From Zymomonas sp. (GTDB lineage Bacteria; Pseudomonadota; Alphaproteobacteria; Sphingomonadales; Sphingomonadaceae), in assembly GCA_027489105.1 (NCBI GenBank), contig JAIYAJ010000396.1, forward strand, positions 1 through 41,025: DNA of 41,025 nt, written 5' to 3'. Position numbers and translations under genes: made by a program. The notes under the pieces were generated by a model that saw only the letters and a program-made list of their open reading frames with translations, was not told the origin of the DNA and did not search any database. This document shows, in pieces, positions 15,161 to 24,428 of this stretch (position 1 is its first letter; the number at the start of each line of letters is the position of its first letter).

Positions 15161-17350
15161 TTACATCTTCCATTGAAGTTCGATCCCGCCTTGGCGAGAG
15201 CGGCCGATCGGCGAGTACCAGTTTCCGTCGTTGCCGAAGGCCAGGTTGCGGAATGCGAGGCCCGTCCCCCGACGAACGTCCGTCAGATTTTCGACGAACG
15301 CCCGCACCGACCAACGCGGACCTTCATAGCCGGCCTGCAGCCCGACGGTCTGGGTCGCCGGCTGCGATGCTTGTCCCGTGCTCTCAAGCGACTCCTTCCC
15401 GGTAAGACCGAGCTCCGCACGGGCGAACATGCCTGCGGGTGTCTGGTAGCGAACGGCCAGATAGCCGTCATAGGCAGGCACCAGCTTGACGCGGCGACCG
15501 CGCAGGTTGGTCGTCGCAGCGATGCGAAGATTACGGTAGCGTGCGTCGGCATAGCCCAGATTTGCGATCAGCGTGAGCCCACGCACCGGCTCGGCCGATG
15601 CCTCGATCTCGAAGCCCTTGCTTTCGATCGATGCGTCGGAACCGATATAATCGGTCGACAGGATGCGCCCTGATGCGTCGGTAGCGACTTGGATCTCCTG
15701 CCAGTTATTGGCGCGAATGAAGAACCCGGCCGCGCCCGCGCGGATACGCCCGTCTGCCGAACGCCACTTGATTCCGCCCTCATGGCTCCACATCGTCTCG
15801 GACTGAAAGCGCAGCACATTGTCGGGAAGATTGGCCTGCGCGGCAGTCAGATTGAATCCGCCCGGTATGTACCCCTTCGCCGAGCTGGCATAGATGCTCA
15901 GCTGCGGGGAAGCGGCGTAGCGAGCCGTGAAACGGGGCAATGCAGCCTCAAAGCTGCCAGCGAGGGCGGCATCGCGCAGGATGAACAGATTGCCGCCGCC
16001 AAGGTCGATCTGGCCCGCATTCTGTTGCGCCCTCCGCCGGGCATGGTCGTAGCGAAGCCCGGCGCCCAGAGTCAGACGGGGAAGAAGCAGCGGAGACCAT
16101 TCCGCCGATATGAACAGGCCCCAATCCCGTGCCTGTGCATATTGGCGCGGTGCCGGTTCGTAGGAATCCAGGGTGCCCGGCCCCACGAAGGTTGTCTGGA
16201 AGCGTGTGTCGTTCTGCCGGTAGTGAGTTAGGCCGACGATATAGTTCAGCGGCTTGTCGGCGGGAGATGAAAAGCGCAGTTCCGCATTGACGAAATTGCG
16301 ATCCTTGAAGTCCTGTCCGGCTGCGGTCGGAAGGGCGGTAAAATCGAAGTCGAGCCCCTTCGCGTCACTCTTGAAGCGGCGATAAGAGATAGCCGCATCG
16401 ATCGCGCCGTAGCCTAGCTGGTAATGAGCCGCAGCGCCCAGAACATGTTCGCGCTTGTCGGTGCGCTTCGGCGCATCGTTGATGTAGCTGTACCGCCCGA
16501 TTCGTCGGCCACCATTGAAGGTTGCGGAATAGCTGCTGTTGTAGAGATTCACGTCTTTAGGCAGATATTCCTGATCGAACACACCAGGGGCTCGCGTCTC
16601 CAATATATAGCCTGTGAGGTTGACGGTCAGGCGATCGACAGGATGCCATCGCAGGCGGGCCTGCGCGAAATTCTCGTTGATGCGACCCGCTGGCTGCCCA
16701 GGCTGAACATTTCGGAGAAAGCTGTTCCCCCGTTGAACCTTGAACGCAAGGGAGCCCGCCAGGCTGTCACCGGCAAGCGGCCCGCCTATAAAACCATCGG
16801 CCACGCTGTTCCAGCCACTGCCGAAGCGAAACCCGGTTCCGCGCAGTTCGGCGGTCAGCTGATCGGTCGGAGCGCGGGTGTTGATCACGATCAGCCCGGA
16901 TTCGCTGTTCGCCCCGTAGAGCGTCGCCTGAGGCCCGCGAAGCACCTCGATCGACTGAACCTGATTGAGAACGGCGTTCGAGAGTTCGCGGAAAGGAATG
17001 CCGTCAATATAGACGGCGGCGCGATTGACGATGAAGGGATTGGACTCGATCCCCCGGATGGAAATGAAGGTGCTGCCAAGCTGGCCGCTCTCGTTGAACT
17101 GCACATTGGGCACGATCGCGTCCAGTTGCCGCACGTCGCGGATCCTCGCTTCGTCAAGCGTCTCTCGGCTGAGGACGGTGATCGAGGCCGGTGTGTCCTG
17201 AAGCTTCGTGTCGCGCCGGGTGCCGGTCACGACGATATCGTTGACCTGTTCGGCGCTGGCTGGAGCGGGGCTTTGCTGTGCCCAGGCAGATTGGCCTGAC
17301 AGGCTGTAGATCAAGACCGATGAAGCGGCTGAAATGTGGATGAAGCGCAT
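15161..17350 (-). CDS. TonB-dependent outer-membrane receptor
   Basis: 729 aa. A Sec signal peptide ends near residue 27 (SGQSAWAQQ). A TonB-box-like DIVVTGTRR follows, then the plug domain (about 50-165: TPASITVLSRETLDEARIRD...EVLRGPQATLYGANSESGLI) and a 22-strand beta barrel ending in an aromatic-poor but typical GGIELQWKM terminus. The ATG at 17350 has an AAGGGGATC site; the open frame further upstream has no signal peptide. Such receptors import large or scarce ligands using TonB energy. It is divergent from an AraC-type regulator, which suggests substrate-inducible expression. The ligand is unknown; nothing points specifically to iron. Confidence 0.93.
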   Translation of the reverse strand: MRFIHISAASSVLIYSLSGQSAWAQQSPAPASAEQVNDIVVTGTRRDTKLQDTPASITVLSRETLDEARIRDVRQLDAIVPNVQFNESGQLGSTFISIRGIESNPFIVNRAAVYIDGIPFRELSNAVLNQVQSIEVLRGPQATLYGANSESGLIVINTRAPTDQLTAELRGTGFRFGSGWNSVADGFIGGPLAGDSLAGSLAFKVQRGNSFLRNVQPGQPAGRINENFAQARLRWHPVDRLTVNLTGYILETRAPGVFDQEYLPKDVNLYNSSYSATFNGGRRIGRYSYINDAPKRTDKREHVLGAAAHYQLGYGAIDAAISYRRFKSDAKGLDFDFTALPTAAGQDFKDRNFVNAELRFSSPADKPLNYIVGLTHYRQNDTRFQTTFVGPGTLDSYEPAPRQYAQARDWGLFISAEWSPLLLPRLTLGAGLRYDHARRRAQQNAGQIDLGGGNLFILRDAALAGSFEAALPRFTARYAASPQLSIYASSAKGYIPGGFNLTAAQANLPDNVLRFQSETMWSHEGGIKWRSADGRIRAGAAGFFIRANNWQEIQVATDASGRILSTDYIGSDASIESKGFEIEASAEPVRGLTLIANLGYADARYRNLRIAATTNLRGRRVKLVPAYDGYLAVRYQTPAGMFARAELGLTGKESLESTGQASQPATQTVGLQAGYEGPRWSVRAFVENLTDVRRGTGLAFRNLAFGNDGNWYSPIGRSRQGGIELQWKM

Positions 17351-17365
17351 GATCCCCTTGCATGC

Positions 17366-17393
17366 TTGTTGCAAATGAGGGGCATGGTATAAT
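17366..17393 (+). promoter_or_regulatory. Promoter of the AraC-type regulator
   Basis: A perfect TATAAT (17388-17393) lies 16 bp after TTGTTG (17366-17371). The predicted start of transcription falls at or next to the ATG at 17399. The mRNA would either be leaderless at that ATG or carry a leader of about 70 nt to the ATG at 17471. Confidence 0.6.
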
Positions 17394-17411
17394 GTCTCAT
17401 GACTGACTTTC

Positions 17412-17507
17412 CGCTCCGATCCGCGACGCAACGCTCCGATCGGAGAAATAATTGTCCAATAGAGGAGGACATGGAAGGCATCGCCCGGCATGCTTCGAAT
17501 CGGAGCG
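17412..17507. promoter_or_regulatory. Repeated CGCTCCGAT motifs: candidate AraC-family sites
   Basis: CGCTCCGATC occurs at 17412-17421 and 17432-17441 (20 bp apart, same orientation), and its complement ATCGGAGCG at 17499-17507. The second copy is part of a perfect 12-bp palindrome CTCCGATCGGAG (17434-17445). AraC-type proteins often bind tandem half sites about two helical turns apart. The placement upstream of the TonB receptor and around the regulator start suits joint control. Confidence 0.6.
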
Positions 17508-18307
17508 CGGTTTTTGCGGCGCCTGCGGGCGGCGCTATGGTGTTGCGTGGGCGCTACCCTGCCTTTGAAGGATCGGTCGCCAATGGTCCGCATTTGCGCA
17601 TCGGGCTTTGCGTGGGCAACGCCGCCACGCTGAAGCAGAAGGTCGACGGGGTCAGGCTGGAAGGAGCGTGGCGAACCGGCTCGATCGTGGTTACTCCTCC
17701 GGGAGGAAGCGGCACTTCGAGCTGCTCAACGGTCGATATGATCGGTCTTGCGGTCATCCCCACGATGCTGAGCACCGGCTCCGCTGCCGAGGCGGACGAT
17801 CTCCTTTGTCTGAATGGCCGATTTTTTGACGATCCCTTGCTCGCTGCCGTAACGACCGCTCTCTATTGCGAGGCAGAGGTGCATGGGGCGTCCACGGCCT
17901 TTTTCGAGCATGGCGTTGCCCTCATATTGAGGCGCTTTGGCGAGCTGGGGTCTGGAAAGGCCCCGGCTGGCGAGGAGAGGCCGCTGTCGCCGCGCAGGCT
18001 TGATCGCGTCCGTGGCTATGTCGAGAGCCGGCTGTCCGATGATATTTCGGTCGCCGAAATGGCCGCCGTGGCAGGAATGGACCCAAGCGGCTTCACTCGT
18101 GCCCTGAAGGCGCGTACCGGACAGCCACCCTATGCCTGGCTCACCCAGATGCGAATGGAGCGCGCTGGAGAGCTTTTGATCGCGGGCTGGAAAGTCATGC
18201 TCGTCGCCAATACGCTTGGCTATACAAACAGCTCCAAATTCGCCGCTGCCTTTCGTCGTGCCATGGGCGTCAACCCGACCGAATGGAGAAGGCGGCGAAT
18301 GATGTAA
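17471..18307 (+). CDS. AraC-family transcriptional regulator
   Basis: 278 aa from the ATG at 17471, which is preceded by a very strong AGGAGG site. An in-frame ATG at 17399 would add 24 residues but has no ribosome binding site. The N-terminal two thirds is a ligand or oligomerisation domain I cannot name. The C-terminal AraC DNA-binding domain (about residues 175-275) has two helix-turn-helix units: VAEMAAVAGMDPSGFTRALK and VANTLGYTNSSKFAAAFRR, followed by the typical MGVNPTEWRRR end. Divergent from the TonB receptor and most likely its activator. The closing GYTNSSKFAAAFRR segment matches the PchR/AraC consensus. Confidence 0.9.
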   Translation: MEGIARHASNRSAVFAAPAGGAMVLRGRYPAFEGSVANGPHLRIGLCVGNAATLKQKVDGVRLEGAWRTGSIVVTPPGGSGTSSCSTVDMIGLAVIPTMLSTGSAAEADDLLCLNGRFFDDPLLAAVTTALYCEAEVHGASTAFFEHGVALILRRFGELGSGKAPAGEERPLSPRRLDRVRGYVESRLSDDISVAEMAAVAGMDPSGFTRALKARTGQPPYAWLTQMRMERAGELLIAGWKVMLVANTLGYTNSSKFAAAFRRAMGVNPTEWRRRRMM

Positions 18308-18362
18308 GCGCGGCCGCTCGCTATTCCCCGCAGCTGAAAAAAAACGTCGCCGGTCAGGGGGC

Positions 18363-19592
18363 TTAGCGCCCGGTCGCCCGCCGATATTCGAGGCGGGCGA
18401 TCGCGCGGTTGTGGACCTCGTCTGGACCGTCGGCAAGGCGCAGCGTCCGCGCCAGCGCATAGGCGGCGGCGAGCGGGAAGTCGTCGCACACGCCCGCGCC
18501 GCCATGCGCCTGGATCGCATCGTCGATCACCTGCAGCGCGAGGCGCGGGCCGGCGACCTTGATCATCGCGATTTCGAGCTGCGCGACCTTGTTGCCGACC
18601 TTATCCATCATGTCGGCGGCCTTCAGGCAGAGCAGCCGCGTCATCTCGATCGCGGTGCGCGCCTCGGCGACGCGTTGCTCCCAGACCGACTGGTCGGCGA
18701 TGCGCTTGCCGAAGGCCTCGCGGCTCATCAGCCGCGCGACCATCGCGTCGAGCGCCATCTCGGCGAGGCCGATCGACCGCATGCAATGGTGGATGCGGCC
18801 CGGCCCGAGCCGGCCCTGCGCGACCTCGAAGCCGCGCCCTTCGCCCAGAACGATGTTCGCCGCCGGTACGCGGACATTGTCGAAGACCACCTCGCAATGG
18901 CCATGCGGCGCGTCGTCATAGCCGAAGACGGGTAGTGCGCGGCCGATCGTCACGCCCGGCGCATCGACCGGCACGAAGATCTGGCTGTGGCGCTGGTGGC
19001 GTTCGGCCTCGGGATCGCTGACGCCCAAGACGATCAGCAGCTTGCAGCGCGGATCGCCAGCGCCGGAGATCCACCATTTGCGGCCGTTTACGACGTAGTC
19101 GTCGCCCTGCCGCTCGATCCGGGTGGCGATATTGGTCGCGTCGGAGCTGGCGACGGCGGGCTCGGTCATCGCGAAGGCGGAGCGGATCTCGCCGTCGAGC
19201 AGCGGCCTCAGCCAGCGCTGCTTCTGCTCCGCCGTGCCATAGCGGTGCAGCACCTCCATATTGCCGGTGTCGGGCGCCGAGCAGTTGAACACCTCGGATG
19301 CCCATGTGACGCGGCCCATCTCCTCGGCGCAGGGGGCATATTCGAGATTGGTGAGCCCGGCGCCGCGATAGTCGCCCTCGTCATGGTCCGACGGCGGCAG
19401 GAACAGGTTCCACAAGCCCGCGGCGCGCGCCTTCTGCTTGAGTTCCTCGATGACGGGCACGGGCTTCCACCGCGTCGGGCCTTCGGCGATCTCGGCATGG
19501 TAGCGCTGCTGCGCAGGCAGGACATGCTCGTTCATGAATGCGCGCACCCGGTCGCGCCAGTGGAGCTGCCGTTCGGAGAAGGTGAAGTCCAT
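18363..19592 (-). CDS. Acyl-CoA dehydrogenase, ACAD10/11 type
   Basis: 409 aa FAD enzyme. The three ACAD domains are visible: N-terminal helices (1-125), middle beta domain with [17 protein letters not shown] and [12 protein letters not shown] (FAD contacts), and C-terminal helices ([14 protein letters not shown]...[13 protein letters not shown]...[11 protein letters not shown]). The ADGPDEVH ending in place of the common Y-E-G-T motif is typical of the ACAD10/11 branch. This branch in animals is fused to an APH-fold kinase, and in Pseudomonas (LvaC) it works with a separate kinase on 4-phosphoacyl-CoA. Here the kinase gene ends three bases upstream, so the pair is almost certainly functional together. 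Last gene of the operon. Confidence 0.93.
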   Translation of the reverse strand: MDFTFSERQLHWRDRVRAFMNEHVLPAQQRYHAEIAEGPTRWKPVPVIEELKQKARAAGLWNLFLPPSDHDEGDYRGAGLTNLEYAPCAEEMGRVTWASEVFNCSAPDTGNMEVLHRYGTAEQKQRWLRPLLDGEIRSAFAMTEPAVASSDATNIATRIERQGDDYVVNGRKWWISGAGDPRCKLLIVLGVSDPEAERHQRHSQIFVPVDAPGVTIGRALPVFGYDDAPHGHCEVVFDNVRVPAANIVLGEGRGFEVAQGRLGPGRIHHCMRSIGLAEMALDAMVARLMSREAFGKRIADQSVWEQRVAEARTAIEMTRLLCLKAADMMDKVGNKVAQLEIAMIKVAGPRLALQVIDDAIQAHGGAGVCDDFPLAAAYALARTLRLADGPDEVHNRAIARLEYRRATGR

Positions 19593-19595
19593 GTC

Positions 19596-20639
19596 TCAGC
19601 GTCCTGTCTGGGCGAGCGCGAGCGCCGCGATGTCGTCGAGTTGCGCGGCGGCCTCGGCTGCCTGTGGGGACGACGCGGTGCCCCGGATCAGCCTGCCCTT
19701 GATGCCGTGGATGATGGCGGCGAGCCGGAACAGGCTGAACGCCAGATAGAAGTCGAGGCGGTCGATCCCCTCGCGCCCCGTGCGACGGCAATAGGCGGCG
19801 ACATAATCGGCCTCGGACGGGATGTTGAGCGCGGGCAGGTCGAGGCCCGCCAGACCGGTCGAATAGCCGGGGGGCATCCGATAGACCATCAGATGATAGG
19901 CGAAGTCGGCGAGCGGATGGCCGAGCGTCGACAATTCCCAGTCGAGCACCGCGACGACGCGCGGTTCGGTCAGGTGGAACAGCATATTGTCGCAGCGGAA
20001 ATCGCCATGGACGATGCTCGCTTCGTCGCCCGGCGGGATGTTCGCCGGCAGCCAGTCGATCAGCCGGTCCATCGCCGGAACGCGGCCGGCATCGGCGTCG
20101 TCGAGATATTGCTTCGACCAGCGGCCGATCTGCCGCTCGAAATAATTGCCCGGCCGGCCATAGTCGCCCAGCCCGATCGCTGCGGGGTCGATGCTGTGGA
20201 GGCCGGCGATGGTCGCGTTCATCGCATCGAACAGCGCCGAGCGCTCCTCGCGGGACACGCCGGGGAAGGCGGTGTCCCAGAAGTTGCGGCTCTCGACCAA
20301 GTCCATCACGTAGAAGGCGGTGCCGATCACCGCCTGATCTTCGCACAGGCCATGGGTCTGCGGCGTCGGGAAGCCGGCGGCATGCAGCGCGCTGATCACG
20401 CGATGCTCGCGCTCGACCGCATGGGCCCCCTTCAGCAGCGTGCCCGGCGGCTTGCGGCGCAGCACATAGTCGCGCGTCGGTGTGTGCAGCTTGTAGGTCG
20501 GGTTGGACTGCCCGCCGGAAAACTGGTTGACCGTCAGCGGTCCCGCATAGCCGGGGACATTGTCTTCCAGCCATCCGGCCAGCGCCGCCTCGTCGAACCG
20601 ATGCGCCTCGCGGACCGCGCCGAGACCGCGATCAGCCAT
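19596..20639 (-). CDS. APH-fold kinase (ACAD10/11 kinase half, LvaA-like)
   Basis: 347 aa aminoglycoside-phosphotransferase-fold protein. Catalytic loop H211-G-D213-x4-N218 (IVHGDFRCDN), metal-binding D233-W-E235 (AVLDWELSTLGHPLADFAY) and nucleotide-binding Lys near K63 (YVLRRKPPG) are all present. In the ACAD10/11 and levulinate (LvaA) systems this kinase phosphorylates the 4-hydroxyl of a hydroxyacyl-CoA so that the partner dehydrogenase can move the oxygen to C3. Antibiotic resistance is not implied. The ATG at 20639 overlaps the SDR stop by 8 bp (ATGGCTGA). Function is inferred from pairing and motifs. Confidence 0.9.
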   Translation of the reverse strand: MADRGLGAVREAHRFDEAALAGWLEDNVPGYAGPLTVNQFSGGQSNPTYKLHTPTRDYVLRRKPPGTLLKGAHAVEREHRVISALHAAGFPTPQTHGLCEDQAVIGTAFYVMDLVESRNFWDTAFPGVSREERSALFDAMNATIAGLHSIDPAAIGLGDYGRPGNYFERQIGRWSKQYLDDADAGRVPAMDRLIDWLPANIPPGDEASIVHGDFRCDNMLFHLTEPRVVAVLDWELSTLGHPLADFAYHLMVYRMPPGYSTGLAGLDLPALNIPSEADYVAAYCRRTGREGIDRLDFYLAFSLFRLAAIIHGIKGRLIRGTASSPQAAEAAAQLDDIAALALAQTGR

Positions 20640-21558
20640 TGGCCAGCGCCGCTTCGGTCTGGGCGAGTGCGCGGGCGAGTTCGAAGCGGGGCTGTTCGAG
20701 ACCGGTGTGCGGCACCATTTCGTCGGTCCGGTCGGCGATCCGGTCGAGGCTCGCCAGCAGGCGTTCCGCCGCATCGTCGCCGGTCCCGATATATTCGCCT
20801 TGCGTCATCGTGATGTGCGCGCATTCGAAGCTGCCGGCGCCTGCGCACAGGATCATCCCGTTGGGCGCCTGCTCCGACACCAGCACGAGCATTGCGGGAG
20901 AGACGGCCTCGGGGGCGAGCGCTGCCAGTTCGGCCTCATCCATGATATCGGCGGTCATCCGCGTCGCGGCAGAGGGCGCGAGGCAGTTGACCCGGATGTC
21001 GTATTTCGCGCCTTCCTCCGACAGCGTCTTCATCGCGCCGACGAGGCCCAGCTTGGCCGCGCCATAATGCGACTGGCCGAAATTGCCCCACAGACCCGAC
21101 GACGAGGTCGTCATCATGATGCGGCCATAGCCCTGGCTGCGCATCTGGTCCCACACCGCCTTGGTGCCGTTGATCGATCCCATCAGGTGGACTTCGACGA
21201 CGGCGCGGAAATCGGCGAGGTCGAGCTTGGTAAAGGTGCGGTCGCGCAGAATGCCTGCATTGTTGACGAGAATGTCGACCCGACCCCAGCGTTCGACAGC
21301 TTCGGCGACCATCGCCTGGACCTGATCGACATCGGTCACGCTCGCGCCATTGGCGAAGGCCTCGCCGCCGGCGGCGCGGATCTCCTCGACCACGGCCTCG
21401 GCCATGGCGTTGCCGCCGCCAGATCCGTCGCGCGAACCGCCCAGATCATTGACCACGACGCGCGCGCCGCGCTTCGCCAGCAGCAGCGCATGGGCGCGGC
21501 CAAGGCCACCGCCGGCCCCCGTAACAATGGCCACGCGGCCGCTCAGATCGATGCTCAT
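20632..21558 (-). CDS. SDR, (3R)-hydroxyacyl-CoA dehydrogenase type (MFE-2-like)
   Basis: 308 aa. NAD-binding TGAGGGLGRAHAL (residues 13-25), NNAG (99-102), catalytic Ser152-154, Y165 and K169 (SHYGAAK). The long insertion after beta 2 (NDLGGSRDGSGGGNAM) and the TTSSSGLWGNFGQ segment match the dehydrogenase domain of peroxisomal multifunctional enzyme 2 (HSD17B4). This oxidises (3R)-3-hydroxyacyl-CoA, including bulky branched or steroid side chains. The C-terminal 60 residues (SFECAHITMTQGEYI...) extend beyond a minimal SDR. It supplies the 3-hydroxyacyl oxidation step for the acyl-CoA dehydrogenase and kinase genes beside it. It precedes the kinase gene with overlap. Confidence 0.9.
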   Translation of the reverse strand: MSIDLSGRVAIVTGAGGGLGRAHALLLAKRGARVVVNDLGGSRDGSGGGNAMAEAVVEEIRAAGGEAFANGASVTDVDQVQAMVAEAVERWGRVDILVNNAGILRDRTFTKLDLADFRAVVEVHLMGSINGTKAVWDQMRSQGYGRIMMTTSSSGLWGNFGQSHYGAAKLGLVGAMKTLSEEGAKYDIRVNCLAPSAATRMTADIMDEAELAALAPEAVSPAMLVLVSEQAPNGMILCAGAGSFECAHITMTQGEYIGTGDDAAERLLASLDRIADRTDEMVPHTGLEQPRFELARALAQTEAALANG

Positions 21559-21582
21559 CCTCTCCCCCTTCTTCTTATTGTC

Positions 21583-23337
21583 TCAAAGGCATTCGACGGG
21601 CACGACGGCGACCAGATCGCTGCCGGCCTCGACCGGCCTAAGCCAGGCGTCGATGCGCGGTATCTCTCGTTCGAAATAATAGCGGCACGCCCACAGCTTG
21701 CCCGCGCGGAACGGCGTTCCGGTGTCGCCCTCGCACAGCAAGGCGCGGTCGAGCCACAGCCAGCCCGAGACGGCATGGCCGAAGGCGCGCAGCAGCGGCG
21801 TCGCATGCGCCGCGATGCGGCTCGCGTCCCATGGCTCGATCAGGTCGAGGGTCTCCGCCAGCCGTTCGAAAACGTCCGCCAATATCTCGCCCTCCGCCGC
21901 CAGCGACGTGGAGGCGGCACGGGTGCAGCAGTCCGCCACCCGATCGCGCAGCAGGCCGAAGGCGGTGCGGTCGCGCAGCAGCTTGCGGTTGACCAGGTCG
22001 AGCGCCTGGATGCCGGTCGTGCCCTCATGGATGGGGTTCAGGCGGTTGTCGCGCCACAGCTGCTCGACGTCGAAGTCGCGCGTATAGCCATAGCCGCCAT
22101 GGACCTGGATCGCGATGTCGTCGGCGACCAGTCCGTATTCGGACGACCAGGTCTTGGCGATCGGGGTGAGCAGGCCCAGCAGCGCCTCGGCGGCCGGATC
22201 ATGCTCGGCATCGTCGACGAGCCGCGAGCAATAGAGGGTGAGGGCGACCGCGCCCTCGCCGAAGCATTTGGCCGCGAGCAGCATGTCGCGAACGTCGGGA
22301 TGCTCGACGATCGGGCGCGAGTCATGCCCCTTGCCGGCCGCCGGAGCACGTCCCTGCACACGCTCCTGCGCATAGCGCAGCGCGTGGCGATAGCCGCGAT
22401 AGCCCAGTGCCGCGGCGCCGAGACCGACGCCGATGCGGGCCTCGTTCATCATCTTGAACATCTGCGGGAGGCCCTGGCCCGGCTCGCCGACCATCCAGCC
22501 GATCGCGCCCTCATTCTCGCCGAAATTGAGCAGGCAGTTGGTGGTGCCGCGATAGCCCATCTTGTGGTTGAGGCCGGCGACGGCGATGTCGTTGCGGGCG
22601 CCCGAGGGCAGGATCTTGGGCACGATGAACAGCGATATGCCCCGCGTGCCGGGGATCAGCCGGCCGTCCTCGTCGGGTACCTTCGCCAGCACCAGGTGGA
22701 CGATATTCTCGGCCAGGTCGTGGTCCCCGCCCGAAATCCACATCTTCCGCCCCGACAGGCGAAAGCGGCGGCCGAAGCCGTCTCCGCCATCGGCCACCGC
22801 ACGCGTGGTGACGTCGGCCAGATTGGATCCGGCCTGTGGCTCGGACAGGCACATCGTCCCGAACCAGCGCCCGGCAATCTGCGGCAGCGCGAATTGCTCG
22901 ATCTGCAGCGACGATCCGAAGGCCGCGATCAGCCGGGCATTGGCCGTGGTCAGCATCGGATAGGCGGCGGTCGACACGCTCGCCGCGAGGAACTGCGCGA
23001 AGGAGGCATTGGCGAGCAGGCTGGGCAGCGCCATCCCGCCCAGCTCGGTCGGGAAACTCGCGGAGAAGAGGCCCAGATCGGCATATTGCCGCAGCGCGTC
23101 GCGGATCGCGGGGTGCGCGGTGACGCCGTTGGGCCCAAGGCTCGGCTCTTCGCTGTCGATCCGCTTGTAATGGCTCAGGAAGGCGTCTTCGGCGAGCTTG
23201 GCCGAGAGGTCCAATATGGCATCGGCCGATTCCCGGTCGAGCGCATCCGCGCCGCTGCGGGTCAGCACGGCGTCGAGGCCGAGCCATTCCCACAGAAGAA
23301 AGTCCATTTCTTCGCGCTGGATCAATAGGTCGCTCAT
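21583..23337 (-). CDS. Acyl-CoA dehydrogenase with N- and C-terminal extensions
   Basis: 584 aa, the long ACAD subtype that begins with a short N-terminal helix (MSDLLIQREEMDFLLWEWL) and ends with an extra C-terminal helical domain (about 465-584). FAD and substrate segments are CLSEPQAGSNLADVTT (163-178) and MWISGGDH (199-206). The catalytic base is E438 in IHEGTTGIQ. Relatives include the DmdC-type enzymes and others acting on short or unusual acyl-CoAs. The ATG at 23337 has a GGGAGGG site; the frame extends further but without a start signal or homologous sequence. First gene of the four-gene operon running leftwards. Confidence 0.92.
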   Translation of the reverse strand: MSDLLIQREEMDFLLWEWLGLDAVLTRSGADALDRESADAILDLSAKLAEDAFLSHYKRIDSEEPSLGPNGVTAHPAIRDALRQYADLGLFSASFPTELGGMALPSLLANASFAQFLAASVSTAAYPMLTTANARLIAAFGSSLQIEQFALPQIAGRWFGTMCLSEPQAGSNLADVTTRAVADGGDGFGRRFRLSGRKMWISGGDHDLAENIVHLVLAKVPDEDGRLIPGTRGISLFIVPKILPSGARNDIAVAGLNHKMGYRGTTNCLLNFGENEGAIGWMVGEPGQGLPQMFKMMNEARIGVGLGAAALGYRGYRHALRYAQERVQGRAPAAGKGHDSRPIVEHPDVRDMLLAAKCFGEGAVALTLYCSRLVDDAEHDPAAEALLGLLTPIAKTWSSEYGLVADDIAIQVHGGYGYTRDFDVEQLWRDNRLNPIHEGTTGIQALDLVNRKLLRDRTAFGLLRDRVADCCTRAASTSLAAEGEILADVFERLAETLDLIEPWDASRIAAHATPLLRAFGHAVSGWLWLDRALLCEGDTGTPFRAGKLWACRYYFEREIPRIDAWLRPVEAGSDLVAVVPVECL

Positions 23338-23474
23338 CACCCTCCCATGGAATCGCTCAGGATTCTTTTGCAGTTGCGAATAGGTCTGTGCCTTCATAGC
23401 GTCGAATATCAAAGTCCGATCAATGGCATCGCCAAACGGCAATTGCTCGGATCGGCCCGGCGAGGCCCTGTTGC

Positions 23475-24428
23475 GTGATGGAGAGGGACACACCAGCCGA
23501 GTTGCATCCGCACATGCGGGCCATGCTCGACCGCCGCGCGGCATTGAACCTGCCGGCCTTTGCCGAAGGCAGCGTCGAGGATGCGCGCCGTAGCTTTGCG
23601 CAATCGCAGGCGGCATTGCCCAAGGATCGCGGCGCGAAGGTCGCGCGGATCGAGAATGTCGAGCTGGGGGGCGTTGCTTCCCGTCGCTATGTGCCGCTGA
23701 CGTCGCGCGGCCCCGGCATGATCCTCTATTTCCATGGCGGTGGCTGGGTGTTCGGCACGCTCGACGGCTTCGATCCGGTCTGCCGGCAGCTCACGGCGGC
23801 GAGCGGGCTGGAGGTGGTCAGCGTCGACTACCGCCTGGCCCCCGAACATCCTTATCCCGCGCCGCTCGACGATGGCTGGACGGTCCTCTCCGCTCTGGCC
23901 GAAACGGGCCGGCCGATCGTCGTCGCGGGCGACAGCGCGGGCGGCAATATCGCGGCGGCGCTGACGCTGCGCGCCCGCGAGCGGGGCGGGCCGGCGATCG
24001 CGATGCAGCTGCTGCTCTACCCGGTCCTGTCGCCCGATTTCGACCGGCCATCTTACGGGCTCTACGGCGCAGGCGGCCACTTCATCTCGCGGGCCGACAT
24101 GGCCTGGTTCTGGGACCATCATGTGCCCGCTGGGCGCCGGGCAGAGCCCGAAGCCTCACCCCTGACGGGCGGGGCCTTCGCCGGGCTGCCCGAGGCGATC
24201 ATCGTTCTCGGCCAATGCGATCCCCTCCATGACGAAGGCCGCGCCTATGCCGAGGCGCTCGGCCAGGCCGGCGTTCGCGTTCGCCTGCGCACCCATGACG
24301 GCATGGCGCACGGCTTCGCGACCCTGATCGATCTGCTGCCTGCGGCCAATGCGGAGATCGACCGGGTGGGGGACCTCATTGCGCGGGGGCTCGAGGCAAT
24401 GGCTGACGGTCCGACCCACGCGGCCTAA
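23475..24428 (+). CDS. Alpha/beta hydrolase, hormone-sensitive lipase family esterase
   Basis: 317 aa. The oxyanion motif HGGGW (87-91) and nucleophile elbow G152-D-S154-A-G mark the HSL/family IV esterases. D248 and H278 complete the triad (GQCDPLHDEG; HDGMAHGF). The N-terminal cap helices (AELHPHMRAMLDRRAAL) are typical. It hydrolyses short-chain or alicyclic esters. The start could be GTG 23475 or ATG 23478; neither has an ideal ribosome binding site. It lies just upstream of a TonB receptor, which suggests that an imported ester is cleaved after uptake. Divergent from the acyl-CoA dehydrogenase operon across a 137-bp gap in which I see no clear operator. Confidence 0.93.
   Translation: MMERDTPAELHPHMRAMLDRRAALNLPAFAEGSVEDARRSFAQSQAALPKDRGAKVARIENVELGGVASRRYVPLTSRGPGMILYFHGGGWVFGTLDGFDPVCRQLTAASGLEVVSVDYRLAPEHPYPAPLDDGWTVLSALAETGRPIVVAGDSAGGNIAAALTLRARERGGPAIAMQLLLYPVLSPDFDRPSYGLYGAGGHFISRADMAWFWDHHVPAGRRAEPEASPLTGGAFAGLPEAIIVLGQCDPLHDEGRAYAEALGQAGVRVRLRTHDGMAHGFATLIDLLPAANAEIDRVGDLIARGLEAMADGPTHAA

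Noticed and set aside
18340..18362. A run of eight A (T on the minus strand) after the ACAD10/11-type gene, as an intrinsic terminator
   Set aside because: Only a 4-bp stem (GGGC/GCCC) lies upstream, about 15 nt from the T-run, so a terminator is not supported.
19596..20639. Aminoglycoside resistance gene
   Set aside because: The APH fold is present, but pairing with an ACAD10/11-type dehydrogenase indicates a hydroxyacyl-CoA kinase.
20560..23328. 922-codon plus-strand frame opposite the SDR and acyl-CoA dehydrogenase genes
   Set aside because: Spans several real minus-strand genes in antisense; no recognisable domain.
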